14,276 nucleotides of DNA from Desulfobacteraceae bacterium (GTDB lineage: Bacteria; Desulfobacterota; DSM-4660; Desulfatiglandales; HGW-15): contig RPPU01000042.1 of the NCBI GenBank assembly GCA_003819975.1, positions 1 to 14,276 on the forward strand. Direction: 5' to 3'. The position numbers and the translations under genes are program-made. Every line of letters starts with the position of its first letter. The first letter of the stretch is position 1. The notes beneath the pieces are model-generated. The model did not search any database. It saw only the letters and a program-made list of their open reading frames with translations, and was not told the DNA's origin. This document shows, in pieces, positions 1 to 9,000 of the stretch.

Positions 1-25
1 CCCTTGGCCCCTTGAACCCTTTCTC

Positions 26-1216
26 CTACTCATTATACACCACCAGCGTAACCGCTTCCCCGCCGCCCAGGCAAAGAGAGACCTGGCCGATTTTGGCTCC
101 GCGATCTTTCAGGGCGTAAATCAGAGTCGTCAAAACCCGGGCGCCGCTGGCTCCGATCGGATGACCCAGCGCAACGGCTCCGCCATGCACATTGACTTTG
201 TTCGGGTCAATGCCCAATTCCTTGTTAATGGCCACCGAGGAGGCGCTGAAAGCCTCGTTGATCTCGTGCAGATCGATATCTTCTATTTTCAAACCTTCCT
301 TGGCCAGTACTTTGGGAATCGAAAGAATCGGCGCCATAAGCACGTATTTCATGTCCAGACCCGAAGCACCCTGACTGCCCAAACTGGCCAATACTTTACA
401 GCCCAATTCCTTGGCCTTGTTGCGGGACATCAGCACCAAAGCAGCCGCGCCGTCGCTGATCTTGGAGGCGTTTCCGGCCGTGACACAGCCGTCTTTTTTA
501 AAAGCCGGCCGCAATTTGGCCAGGGTCTCAAGACTGGTACGCGGCTCGCGCATGGCTACTTCATCCGTGTCGAAAATCTTGGGTTCGCCTTTTTTACCGG
601 GCACTTCAAACGGTACGATTTCGGCTTTGAATTTGCCGCCTTCGACTGCTTTCCAGGCTTTTTGATAGGAATGAAGGGAACACTGATCCATTTCTTCCCG
701 GCTGACATTGTATTTTTGGGCGCATAATTCCGCGCTCATGCCCATATGAAAATCGTTGACATGGTCCCAGAGACCGTCGCAAACCATGGCATCGAGCACT
801 TTGTCCGTATTCATGCGGTAACCGGTCCGGGCTTTGGTCAGCATATAAGGACAAAGATTCATATTCTCCTGACCGCCGGCCACCACCACTTCGGCGTCGC
901 CGCATTGAATCGCCTGCGCGCCCAGCATCACCGCTTTGAGACCGGAACCGCAGACCTTGTTAATGGTGATGGATCCCACTTCCCAAGGCAAACCGGCTTT
1001 AACCGTGGCTTGGCGGGCCGGGTTTTGCCCCAAGCCGTGCGGCAAAACATTGCCCATAATCACTTCGTTCACATCTTCTTTGCGAATATTGGCCCGCTTG
1101 ACCGCTTCTTTAATCGCATGGGCTCCTAAATCATTGGCGGAGATGGCGCTCAAGGAACCGCCAAAATCTCCGATCGCTGTTCGGCAGGCACTGACAACCA
1201 CTACATCTCTTTTCAT
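26..1216 (-). CDS. Acetyl-CoA acetyltransferase (thiolase)
   Basis: Cytoplasmic thiolase of 396 residues, the usual family length. It interconverts two acetyl-CoA with acetoacetyl-CoA plus CoA; longer 3-ketoacyl-CoA substrates cannot be excluded. The nucleophilic cysteine lies in NKVCGSG (about C89). The HEINEAF motif (H317-F323) contributes the active-site Asn. GGAVALGHPIGASGAR carries catalytic H352, and CLGGGEA carries the acid/base C382, so all catalytic residues are present. The ATG at 1214-1216 is preceded by a purine-rich GAGAGGGG ribosome-binding site. A sigma-70-type promoter lies upstream and the gene appears monocistronic in this window. It is divergent from the aminotransferase. 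Whether it serves fatty-acid or aromatic degradation, or polyhydroxybutyrate or ketone synthesis, cannot be read from the context. Family assignment is very secure; a specific symbol such as atoB or phaA is not. Confidence 0.95.
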   Translation of the reverse strand: MKRDVVVVSACRTAIGDFGGSLSAISANDLGAHAIKEAVKRANIRKEDVNEVIMGNVLPHGLGQNPARQATVKAGLPWEVGSITINKVCGSGLKAVMLGAQAIQCGDAEVVVAGGQENMNLCPYMLTKARTGYRMNTDKVLDAMVCDGLWDHVNDFHMGMSAELCAQKYNVSREEMDQCSLHSYQKAWKAVEGGKFKAEIVPFEVPGKKGEPKIFDTDEVAMREPRTSLETLAKLRPAFKKDGCVTAGNASKISDGAAALVLMSRNKAKELGCKVLASLGSQGASGLDMKYVLMAPILSIPKVLAKEGLKIEDIDLHEINEAFSASSVAINKELGIDPNKVNVHGGAVALGHPIGASGARVLTTLIYALKDRGAKIGQVSLCLGGGEAVTLVVYNE

Positions 1217-1279
1217 CGTTTTTCCCCTCTCCCAAAGGCAACCCTAAGGTTTTCAGGTTATAAAAGGTTAAATAGAAGG

Positions 1280-1309
1280 AATATATAAATAGAGGTCTTT
1301 TTAAGTCAA
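1280..1309 (-). promoter_or_regulatory. Sigma-70-type promoter for the thiolase gene
   Basis: On the minus strand, TTGACT (1304-1309, 5 of 6 matches to TTGACA) is followed 18 bp later by TATATT (1280-1285). An overlapping TATATA at 1282-1287 gives a 16-bp spacer. The predicted start near 1273 leaves a leader of about 57 nt before the thiolase ATG. The rest of the 306-bp gap (1217-1522) is AT-rich. On the plus strand it holds a TATAAT (1441-1446) about 80 bp before the aminotransferase ATG, with no convincing -35 box. Confidence 0.55.
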
Positions 1310-1522
1310 GCTATAAAATCCAGGCCATTGCCTTTGATTTTAAGGAAAAATTGGGGCAATAAGGCCTTAATAATATAGAATAATGACCACAAAAATATAG
1401 CCTTTTAAAATAAAACAGGTTATTATTTATAATAGGCTTGTATAATTTTTATTTATTTTTATAACCCTTTATAAGCGCTGCTTAATTAATCTCACTTTCA
1501 TCAAAATAGGAGTCAAATCATC

Positions 1523-2836
1523 ATGCATCCCATTGCCAATGAACTGAACACGATTATTGAAAAAGCCAATCCTCATGTCTTTGCCATGTTGTCGCAAGTC
1601 GGCAAAAACCTCTTTTTCCCCAAAGGCATCCTGACTCAGGGTGCGGAAGCCAAAGAAAAAGCTCATAAATATAATGCCACCATCGGTATGGCCACTGAAA
1701 AGGGCCAGACCATGTATCTGCCCTCAGTTATGAATATGCTCAATAACCTTAACCCAACCGAAGCCCTGACCTATGCCCCTTCTTTCGGTATTAATCCTTT
1801 GCGTAGGGTCTGGCAGGAAGCTTTGTTTGAAAAAAACCCTTCATTGATCGGGAAAAAGGTGAGCTTGCCGGTCGTGACCAATGCCATTACTCATGGTTTA
1901 GCTGTTATGGCGGATATGTGGGTTGATCCCGGTGATACGATCATCCTGCCTGATAAAAATTGGGGCAACTACAACCTGATCTTCAATGTGCGCCATGGCG
2001 CTCAAATGACCACGTTCCCTCTTTTTGACCAAGCCGGTGGCTTTAACCTGCAAGGATTGGAACAGACCATTCAAACCGAGGCTCAAAAAGTATCTAAATT
2101 GATTATCCTACTCAATTTCCCTAATAATCCGACCGGTTACACGGTGACAACCCAGGAAGCCGACGGCATTGTACGCATATTAACTACCGCCGCCCAAAAA
2201 GGAACCAATATCCTGGCTGTAACAGATGATTCCTATTTCGGACTTTTTTATGAGGAAAATGTCCTTAAGGAGTCCATCTTCAGCCGTCTGGCTTTTCAAC
2301 ATCCCAAATTGGCAGTGGTTAAGGTCGATGGCGCCACCAAAGAATATTATGTCTGGGGTTTGCGAGTGGGATTTATTACATACGGCATCTGGGCCCAAAA
2401 CAACCAAGCTCAGGTTTATGAAGCCCTGGAGAAAAAAACCGGGGGTGCGGTCAGGGGCTCCATTTCCAGCGCATCGCATCTGGGCCAATCCATGACGCTC
2501 AAAGCATTGCAGTCGGCGACCCTGCAAACCGAAAAGGATCAAAAATTTAAGATTATGACGGAACGGGCCAAAGAAGTGAAACGGGTTTTAGCCGACCCTA
2601 AATACAAAGACGCCTGGGATCTTTACCCTTTTAATTCCGGTTATTTCATGTGTTTGCGGCTTAAAAAATCAAACGCCGAGACCTTGCGCCTGCACCTGCT
2701 CAATCGATACGGCGTGGGCCTGATTTCTTTGGGTGAAAAAGACATCCGCATCGCGTTTTCCTGTGTGGAAAAAACGGAAATCCGGGATCTGTTCGATATC
2801 ATCCTGCAAGGAGTTAAGGATTTAAGCGCTAAATAG
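1523..2836 (+). CDS. PLP-dependent aminotransferase, class I/II (fold type I)
   Basis: Cytoplasmic pyridoxal-phosphate enzyme of 437 residues. NFPNNPTG (198-205) is the classic class I/II motif. DDSYFGLFYE (235-244) supplies the Asp/Tyr pair that contacts the PLP ring. The Schiff-base lysine is K273 in DGATKEYYVWGLR, with R281 after it in the phosphate-binding segment. A late arginine in DIRIAFS probably binds the substrate carboxylate. The order and spacing match aspartate/aromatic-type transaminases, but substrate specificity cannot be read from the sequence. The N-terminus (MHPIANELN...FFPKG) is longer than in AspC-type enzymes. The ATG has an AGGAG site 10 nt upstream. The gene stands alone, divergent from the thiolase. 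No intrinsic terminator is obvious; repeat arrays with inverted symmetry begin about 48 bp past the stop. Confidence 0.93.
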   Translation: MHPIANELNTIIEKANPHVFAMLSQVGKNLFFPKGILTQGAEAKEKAHKYNATIGMATEKGQTMYLPSVMNMLNNLNPTEALTYAPSFGINPLRRVWQEALFEKNPSLIGKKVSLPVVTNAITHGLAVMADMWVDPGDTIILPDKNWGNYNLIFNVRHGAQMTTFPLFDQAGGFNLQGLEQTIQTEAQKVSKLIILLNFPNNPTGYTVTTQEADGIVRILTTAAQKGTNILAVTDDSYFGLFYEENVLKESIFSRLAFQHPKLAVVKVDGATKEYYVWGLRVGFITYGIWAQNNQAQVYEALEKKTGGAVRGSISSASHLGQSMTLKALQSATLQTEKDQKFKIMTERAKEVKRVLADPKYKDAWDLYPFNSGYFMCLRLKKSNAETLRLHLLNRYGVGLISLGEKDIRIAFSCVEKTEIRDLFDIILQGVKDLSAK

Positions 2837-2883
2837 GTAAAGCAAACGTTTTTCCGGTTAATCGGTAGAAAAAAGCGAAGCAT

Positions 2884-2918
2884 TGAATGTCGAATATCGA
2901 ATATTGAATAATGAATAC
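2884..2918. repeat. 7-bp tandem array, left arm (consensus YGAATNN)
   Basis: Five consecutive heptamers start at 2884, 2891, 2898, 2905 and 2912, each beginning TGAAT or CGAAT (for example CGAATAT twice). A partial unit, CGAAG, follows. The strict 7-bp register and variable last two bases show tandem repetition. The array is the inverted counterpart of the one at 2955-2996, and the same unit recurs at 12043-12070. Confidence 0.8.
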
Positions 2919-2954
2919 CGAAGTAAAAACCAAAACCTAAGAGCATTCTTAACC

Positions 2955-2996
2955 TTCATCATTCGAAATTCAGTGTTCGATATTCGATATTCAATC
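2955..2996. repeat. 7-bp tandem array, right arm (consensus TTCRNNN)
   Basis: Six heptamers in exact register start at 2955, 2962, 2969, 2976, 2983 and 2990. Each begins TTC, and two are TTCGATA. Read on the other strand they match the left array, so 2884-2996 forms a long imperfect hairpin with a loop of about 36 nt. It sits between the aminotransferase stop and the kinase gene and might serve as an mRNA 3'-end structure; that role is inference. Confidence 0.8.
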
Positions 2997-3095
2997 AACA
3001 GAATACCGTCCGGCGACGTAACTGTCGAGACGCTTTATGAGGCAACGAACCTTCAGTTTTATTTATTGATTATATCCGATCACAGACTATAGCGA

Positions 3096-4922
3096 ATGAC
3101 AAAAATGACGGAACATCCAAACTCTTTCATTACCGAACTGAAAAAGCAACCCTGGGCTCAGGGATGCGTCCTGGAAGAGCCTTTCTGGGAACTGCTGATT
3201 GATTGGCTGAAAGAGTACATGTTCCCGGAGTTTCTTTCCAATATCGTCAAAAAAGTCGAAGAAATCATCGAGATCAATCCGGACCTTTCGGAACCGGAGA
3301 CCCTTTCCTTGGCCGCCAAACACATGGTGGAGTTTTTGGGAGCGCGTTTGGCCACCGTCCGGATTTACGACCCGCTCACCGAGCAGCTGCTCTCTTCCGG
3401 TTCCTATCCGTTTGAAGAAGAAACACGACCCAGTCATGTTCCTTTGGAAAACAGCGTGGCCGGGCTGGTCGTTAAGACGCAAAAAACCTATCTCGTGCCG
3501 AATATCCTGAATGAACCGCTCTATCATGACAAACAGATCACGGAGCGGGTCGGGATCTTCTCCCTGCTGGCGGTCCCCTTGGGTATTCCCCATTTTTTCC
3601 CGCATGAAAGGGATACCATCGGCGTCATCCAGATTTATTTCCCCCATAAAGACCGCGCTTTCACCCCCTTGGAAATCCAGGCCGCCGAACTCATGGCCCG
3701 GCGTCTCAGTTTTGTCATTGCCCGTAAAAAAATTCTGGCCATGCATAAGGTCAATGAAAAAAAAGAAGCGATTGTGCGTAAAATATTTTTGAAACTGGGG
3801 GCCAGCGAAGGCGTGAAGATGAAAGAAGTCTTTAATCGCGTCATTCCCGAATTGGCCGATATCATCAATGTTCAGAGTTGCGCCCTTTTCTCTGTTTCCG
3901 AAGACCGCGAATATGCTTTGCTCGAAGCCGGTTACCCGGAACACCAGGGATTTCACGGCATCGGTAAAAGATTCGCGGTCAAAAGCGAACCGGCTTTTGC
4001 CCTGGTCTTGCGCCTGCAGGAATATTACGATGACTCGTTATATGAAATGGTCACCCCCTCTTATATCCTGGTCATGGATCCTCAAAAAAGCCGGATTGTT
4101 TCCGAAAATGTCAAACGTTTTTCTACCGCTTATAATATCAATTCCATCCTGTATATGCCCCTGAATGTCGGCGAAGAGATCACTCATTTCATGACCTTTG
4201 ACGCCCTGGACCACCGCCAGCGTTATACCGAAGGAGAAATCGAGATCTTTCTTTTTCTGGGCCGGGAATTGATGAAAGCCCAACGCATGGAGCGCTTGGA
4301 CGACATTCTGCACGATTTCAAGAACCCGGCCATTGCCACGGCCGGTTTTGCGCGCCGTTTAAAAACCCTGATTGAAAAAGATTATCCCTTGGAAAAGGAC
4401 TCGTCGATTTATCGTTATCTCGACATTCTGGTCGAAGAAACCAACCGCCTGCAGGAAATGGCTTTGAGCATCTATCATGTGGGCAAGGAGAAAGTCATCG
4501 ATCTCACTCAAGTGCTTCAACATCGTTTTGAGATCAATAAAGAAGCGATCCAGGAGCAGCTCAAACAATTTGTGGAGTTGCGTGAAGGGCCTTTTCAAGA
4601 CAACCTTTTTGTACATTGCTACCCGCTGTTGCTCGAACGCATTCTGGACAATCTCTTGAATAACGCCACCAACGCCATTCCGCCCCGGGGCGGATTTTTG
4701 GCCGTCCGCACTTTTAGCGAAGAAAAATGGGCCTGCGCGGAGATCAGCAATACCGGCAACCTTTCCGAAGAAGAACGCCTGCGGCTTTTGGAAGGCGAAG
4801 GTCGGGGCCGCGGCCTATACATCACCCATCGCATTATCCGGCTGCTGAAAGGCAAGATTGAAATCAGCATCGACAAAAACATCACGACCATCGTGGTGCG
4901 CCTGCCCCGCCATCAAACCTAA
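3096..4922 (+). CDS. GAF-domain sensor histidine kinase, soluble
   Basis: Cytoplasmic two-component sensor kinase of 608 residues with no transmembrane segment or signal peptide. Residues about 65-215 and 230-395 look like two GAF-type sensory domains. A dimerisation helix follows with the phospho-acceptor H406 in HDFKNP. The ATPase domain starts near 505, with the N box LLNNATNAI (520-528) and a glycine-rich G2 box GEGRGRGLYI (567-576). The G1 box is unusual: SNTGN stands where DxGxG is expected, and the ATP lid is very short. No receiver domain or partner response regulator is present, so the regulator must be encoded elsewhere. An in-frame TAG just upstream (3090-3092) limits the start to ATG 3096 or ATG 3105; neither has a good Shine-Dalgarno sequence. 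The gene converges on the cNMP-domain gene, with 92 bp between their ends. The ligand is unknown. Confidence 0.9.
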   Translation: MTKMTEHPNSFITELKKQPWAQGCVLEEPFWELLIDWLKEYMFPEFLSNIVKKVEEIIEINPDLSEPETLSLAAKHMVEFLGARLATVRIYDPLTEQLLSSGSYPFEEETRPSHVPLENSVAGLVVKTQKTYLVPNILNEPLYHDKQITERVGIFSLLAVPLGIPHFFPHERDTIGVIQIYFPHKDRAFTPLEIQAAELMARRLSFVIARKKILAMHKVNEKKEAIVRKIFLKLGASEGVKMKEVFNRVIPELADIINVQSCALFSVSEDREYALLEAGYPEHQGFHGIGKRFAVKSEPAFALVLRLQEYYDDSLYEMVTPSYILVMDPQKSRIVSENVKRFSTAYNINSILYMPLNVGEEITHFMTFDALDHRQRYTEGEIEIFLFLGRELMKAQRMERLDDILHDFKNPAIATAGFARRLKTLIEKDYPLEKDSSIYRYLDILVEETNRLQEMALSIYHVGKEKVIDLTQVLQHRFEINKEAIQEQLKQFVELREGPFQDNLFVHCYPLLLERILDNLLNNATNAIPPRGGFLAVRTFSEEKWACAEISNTGNLSEEERLRLLEGEGRGRGLYITHRIIRLLKGKIEISIDKNITTIVVRLPRHQT

Positions 4923-5014
4923 TCGCGGATTCGGCTGTTTTAACCCCAACATTGCATATCGTTAAATCCGTTTTTCCTATAGCCTAAACACCTACAACCT
5001 ACCTGCCTGAACGA

Positions 5015-5731
5015 TCAGACCGCGTTCATCGATTTTGAAAGTTTTTCAACCGCTTTGATGATGATGCCTCGTACCAATTCTCCGGCTTGTTCGGCCGGGA
5101 TTTTCCGATTAACCAAAAAATCCGTATATTTGATATATTGCGTAAAGCGGTTGTTTTCGTTGATGGCGGTCTCAACGGAATAAAGGAAAAATTCTTGGGA
5201 GGAAATATGTTTATGCTCCGTGGCATATTGGATAATTTCTTCATAAAAACGGACGTCCGGTTCGGCGGTCTTGACTCTTCCCAGAATAAGGTCCAAAAAT
5301 TTTTTCAGAAACTTTGCCTTTAAAGGGGCCGGCGCGGTTTCCACGAGAGTCCCATCGATCTCGCATACAACGGCATCCTCATGACTCGCCGTACGCACAC
5401 CGGCCCTGCGCGGTTTATCGGGCGCGCAGACCACCATTTCGCCGAAAATCTCGCCTTGTTGAATGATTCCGACCACGGCCTCTTTTTGGGTATGGTCCGA
5501 TTGAACAACTTCCATTTTCCCTTGAATGACAATATAGAAATGCTGATCGAACACGCCTTCTTTAAAGACCGTATTGCCTTTGAGAAATTTTTTCCATTTG
5601 ATCAGACGATCTTCCGATACGATGCTATATAGTTCATCAATGGAAAACGTGTTGAAGAAAAGAACGTTATGCAGAATTTGTACGAATCTTTTCAATTTTT
5701 CATCTTTATTTTGATCCACGGGCAAGGTCAT
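5015..5731 (-). CDS. Cyclic nucleotide-binding domain protein without HTH
   Basis: A 238-residue soluble protein. Residues about 18-145 form a Crp-like cNMP-binding jelly roll: NTVFKEGVFDQHFYIVIQGKMEVVQ, broken by hairpin glycines, then the phosphate-binding cassette GEIFGEMVVCAPDKPRRAGVRT (93-114). The cassette keeps the GEIFGE and RRAGVRT framework expected for ligand contact. Residues 146-238 are predicted helical. They show no helix-turn-helix like that of Crp/Fnr, so this is probably not a direct transcription factor. It may be a ligand-controlled adaptor. A GGTGA ribosome-binding site sits 8 nt before the ATG. The gene is convergent with the sensor kinase, and a functional link between them is only possible. 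The bound nucleotide (cAMP, cGMP or other) is unknown. Confidence 0.85.
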   Translation of the reverse strand: MTLPVDQNKDEKLKRFVQILHNVLFFNTFSIDELYSIVSEDRLIKWKKFLKGNTVFKEGVFDQHFYIVIQGKMEVVQSDHTQKEAVVGIIQQGEIFGEMVVCAPDKPRRAGVRTASHEDAVVCEIDGTLVETAPAPLKAKFLKKFLDLILGRVKTAEPDVRFYEEIIQYATEHKHISSQEFFLYSVETAINENNRFTQYIKYTDFLVNRKIPAEQAGELVRGIIIKAVEKLSKSMNAV

Positions 5732-5825
5732 TTATCGGATCACCCCATTTTGAAAAAATTTTTTAGCGATTAATCCCGGCTTTTACACCTATCGTCTAAA
5801 TCACATGCCTTAAAACCCGGTTCTT

Positions 5826-5837
5826 ATTGCCGGCAAT
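5826..5837. promoter_or_regulatory. Perfect 12-bp palindrome upstream of the cNMP-domain gene
   Basis: ATTGCCGGCAAT is a perfect palindrome about 95 bp upstream of the cNMP-domain start, inside an otherwise AT-rich gap (5732-6045). It could be an operator, but no regulator is identified and a chance palindrome of this size is possible. The gap contains no ORF I would call. Confidence 0.25.
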
Positions 5838-5866
5838 GAACTATAAAAATATTTAAGCAAAAATTG

Positions 5867-5883
5867 AGCCATATTCAATGGCT
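5867..5883 (-). terminator. Weak intrinsic-terminator-like hairpin downstream of the FGE-like gene
   Basis: AGCCAT (5867-5872) and ATGGCT (5878-5883) form a 6-bp stem with a 5-nt loop. Read on the minus strand it is followed by CAATTTTTG. It lies about 160 nt beyond the stop of the large minus-strand gene. The stem is short, so this is tentative. Confidence 0.3.
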
Positions 5884-6045
5884 ATAAATTTTACAATAAA
5901 ATATATAATTTAAAATTAAAATTACTTATTTAAACGATACTTTTATATAGTCTCAAACATTCTGCCGATCTGAAATCCATTCTCTGATTGTGCAAATTCT
6001 GACTCCTGAATTCCGTCTATTTGATTAAGAGATATAGAATTCGTT

Positions 6046-9000
6046 TTAATAAGCCACACATCGAAAACCTAAAATATTGGAGCAGGTTTCTTTTTCCAGC
6101 TTTAAACGTTCCGTTAAACGCACCCCGGGTTTTGAAATCCAGCTTCCGCCTTTGACCACATAATTCCGTCGACCGTTCTCCTCAACCGCATCCGCGGTCC
6201 ATTCCAATACGTTTCCCAGCAGATCCGCCAAGCCGAATTCATTCGCAAACGTCATATAAAATTCAACCGGCGCCGTATCGCCTAAATCGCTTTCTTCCAC
6301 ATTACAGGCTCCTTTTTTCCAACGGGAACCCCAAGGATAAATCCGGCCTTTCGCGCCTCGGCCGGCCGCTTCCCATTCTTCTTCTCGCGGCAGTCTTTTC
6401 CCGGTCCAGGCGGCAAAAGACAGGGCATCTTCGAGGCTGACCTGCACCACCGGATGATTTCTTTTGTGATGTAACGTGCTGCCGGGTCCCGAAGGTTGAT
6501 ACCAACAAGCGCCTTGAACAGACTCACTGACCAAGGCGGAACGATAGGTAACCGTGTTCAGACCGGAGCGCTCATTTTTGGTTTGGCGCCAGCGCGGGTA
6601 ATAAACCAAACCAAACCCTCTTTTTTCAGCCGTGGTTTTATAACCGGTCTTTTCGATGAATATTTCAAACAAGGCATTGGTGACCGGAAATTTACCCATA
6701 TAAAAATCCGGCAGCTCCTTGACTCTCTCCGCTTGAGCCCCGCTTTGCGCGGGCCGGCTGCCGATGACATAACGCCCTTGCGGGATGAGAATATACTGAT
6801 TATGAAATTTATCCATGGCTGCCAGGGAATCGTTGAAGTCCTCGGCCAAATAACGGGCTTTCTCCGCATTGGTTTTCAGATCCGTTTCATCGGCCCCCAG
6901 CAGACCTTCCGGCAGAATGGCCGGCGCGGCCTCGGACTCTTCCGCACCAACGGAAAGCTCATCTCCGGTCGCTTCCACTTCAATAAAGTCATCCTCTTCC
7001 GTTTCAACGGCATTTTCCTCCGCGGAATCTTCTTCAACTTCTTCAAGAATTTCATCTGCGCTCGGCTCCATCGATGCCGTTTCAGCCTCTACACCCGCGA
7101 CCTCTTCCAACTCATCGGCGGCGATCTCTTCCGCTTCCGGCACGATCTCTTCTTCATCGGCCCATTCCAGGCCCTCCAACGGTTCAAGCAAGGAATCATC
7201 TTCAGACTCCGGTTCGATTTCCGTTTCTTCCGCAACAGTCGGATCTTGCTCCGTGATGAAGGCATCGGTCGGTTCATCCTCCTCCAAAGAGTGAACGGGC
7301 TCTTCACACTCTTCCGGAATCTCACCCGCCAAAGCGGCGCTTTCCTCAAACGATGAAGAGACGGTTTCCGGCTCCGGAATTTCTTCTTCTTGATCTGCTT
7401 CGGAAAGGACTGCAACCTCCGGTTCTCCGGCCTCTTCCAGGTCCAATTCTTCCACATCTTCATTGGCCTCTTCCAAAATCTCTTCAAGCTCGGGTAAAGC
7501 TTCAACCGCTTCCAGATCGTCCAAATCGGCCGGGATTTCGTCACCGGCGCTCCCCAATTCCGGTTCCTCCTCCTCGGCGAGCGCTTCGTCTTCAGAAAGA
7601 CCGATCGCTTCCGTCTCTTCGGTTTCCGGCAACTCTTCGAATGGCTCTTGAAATTCAGCGTCAACAGCATCCGCGCGCTTTTCAATTTCCGGGTCCGAAA
7701 ACACTGCCGCAGCCTCGGTCGGCAATTCCGTTTCCACAAGCTCGGTTTCAATCAGATCCGTATCTTCATCTTGTATTTCCTCTTCGCTATCGGATTCCGG
7801 CGTTTCAAGAATCAGGGCCTCTTCTTCCGCGCTTTCCGGTCTTTCGACTTCGATCGACTCGGCCGGTTCCGGGATCTCCTCGGCAACGATCTCCGCATCG
7901 CTCTCGGCCGTTGCAACACCGGTTTCCTCTTCAACGATCAATTCTTCCGTTTCAATCTCCGCGGGCACATCTTCTTCATCGGCCAACAACACCGGCTCTT
8001 CGGCCATTTCTTCGGCAATGAAATCCGTGTCATCCGTGATCTCCACCTCTTCAGTCGACAGCTCCTCCGTTTCCAGTTCCGCATCAGCCTCGAATTCATC
8101 TGTTTCCGCTGTCTGCGCCTCAACCGGAACCGGTTCGGCGGCGATCTCAATCTCGTCCTTTTCTTCGGGTTCCGCCGATTCGGCGCCTAATTCCGCATCA
8201 TCTTCAATAATCTCCTGCTCAGCGACCGGCTGCTCCTCAATAGCCATCTCATCCAAATGGTCCAGCTCATCTCCGCTCAACTCCGCCGTTTGCGGTTGTG
8301 CGTCCGCCGGCCATTGGGGCATTTCAGCCTGTTCCAAAGCCTGTTCAAAAACTTCTCCGGCCGGTTCGAATTCTTCCGGCTCAGGAAAATCCGACAACTC
8401 CCGCAAAAAAGTTCTGCTATCTTCAGACTTCCGGATTCCCTCAATCGGCGATTCTTCACTAAACTCCCTGACCGCCTGCTCCGCGCTGAGATGGATTTTA
8501 CCCGGAGATTGTTCCAAAAAAGATCGTTCCAGGTTCACTTTTCCGGATAAACCCCGGATCAAAGATTTTAATTCATTCATTTTTTCCGCGGCGCTGGAGC
8601 CTTCTTTTGCGATAATTCCTTCCACATTGGATAACGACTCATTGATAATATTCAGGACTTCCAGCATTTTCCCCAAATCGATGGAGCCGGTTTTTTCCAT
8701 GGTGGAACGAAAAGTCTCAAATGCCGCTTCTTTGGCTTCCTCGGACATGATAAAAACATTGGCCGGGCCGATCACAATCCCTTCCGGGTTTAAACCTTCC
8801 TGATAAAGCTTGCGCAGATCCGTATTAATCGTTGATTTAATGCTGTTAAGATTTTTCCTTTTATTTTTGAGCGCAATGGGATCGCTGTCTATCTGCCATA
8901 AACGTTGGATCAATTGATCGCCGTCAATGGCCTGTAATGTTTCTGTGCTTTTTTCATCTCGATAAAAATCGCGTATGGCATGGACCAATTGATATTTTAA

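Noticed and set aside
3066..3093. TTGATT-N16-TATAGC as the kinase promoter
   Set aside because: The -10 would end 2 bp before the ATG, requiring transcription to start inside the coding region.
3087..3956. 289-codon minus-strand frame opposite the histidine kinase
   Set aside because: Phe/Gln/His-rich composition typical of antisense reading. The kinase on the other strand has clear domains.
8018..8803. Long plus-strand Ser-rich open frame, and other long frames antisense to 6.5-8.2 kb
   Set aside because: They are mirror images of the Glu/Asp-rich segment of the large minus-strand gene, with no ribosome-binding sites or recognisable domains.
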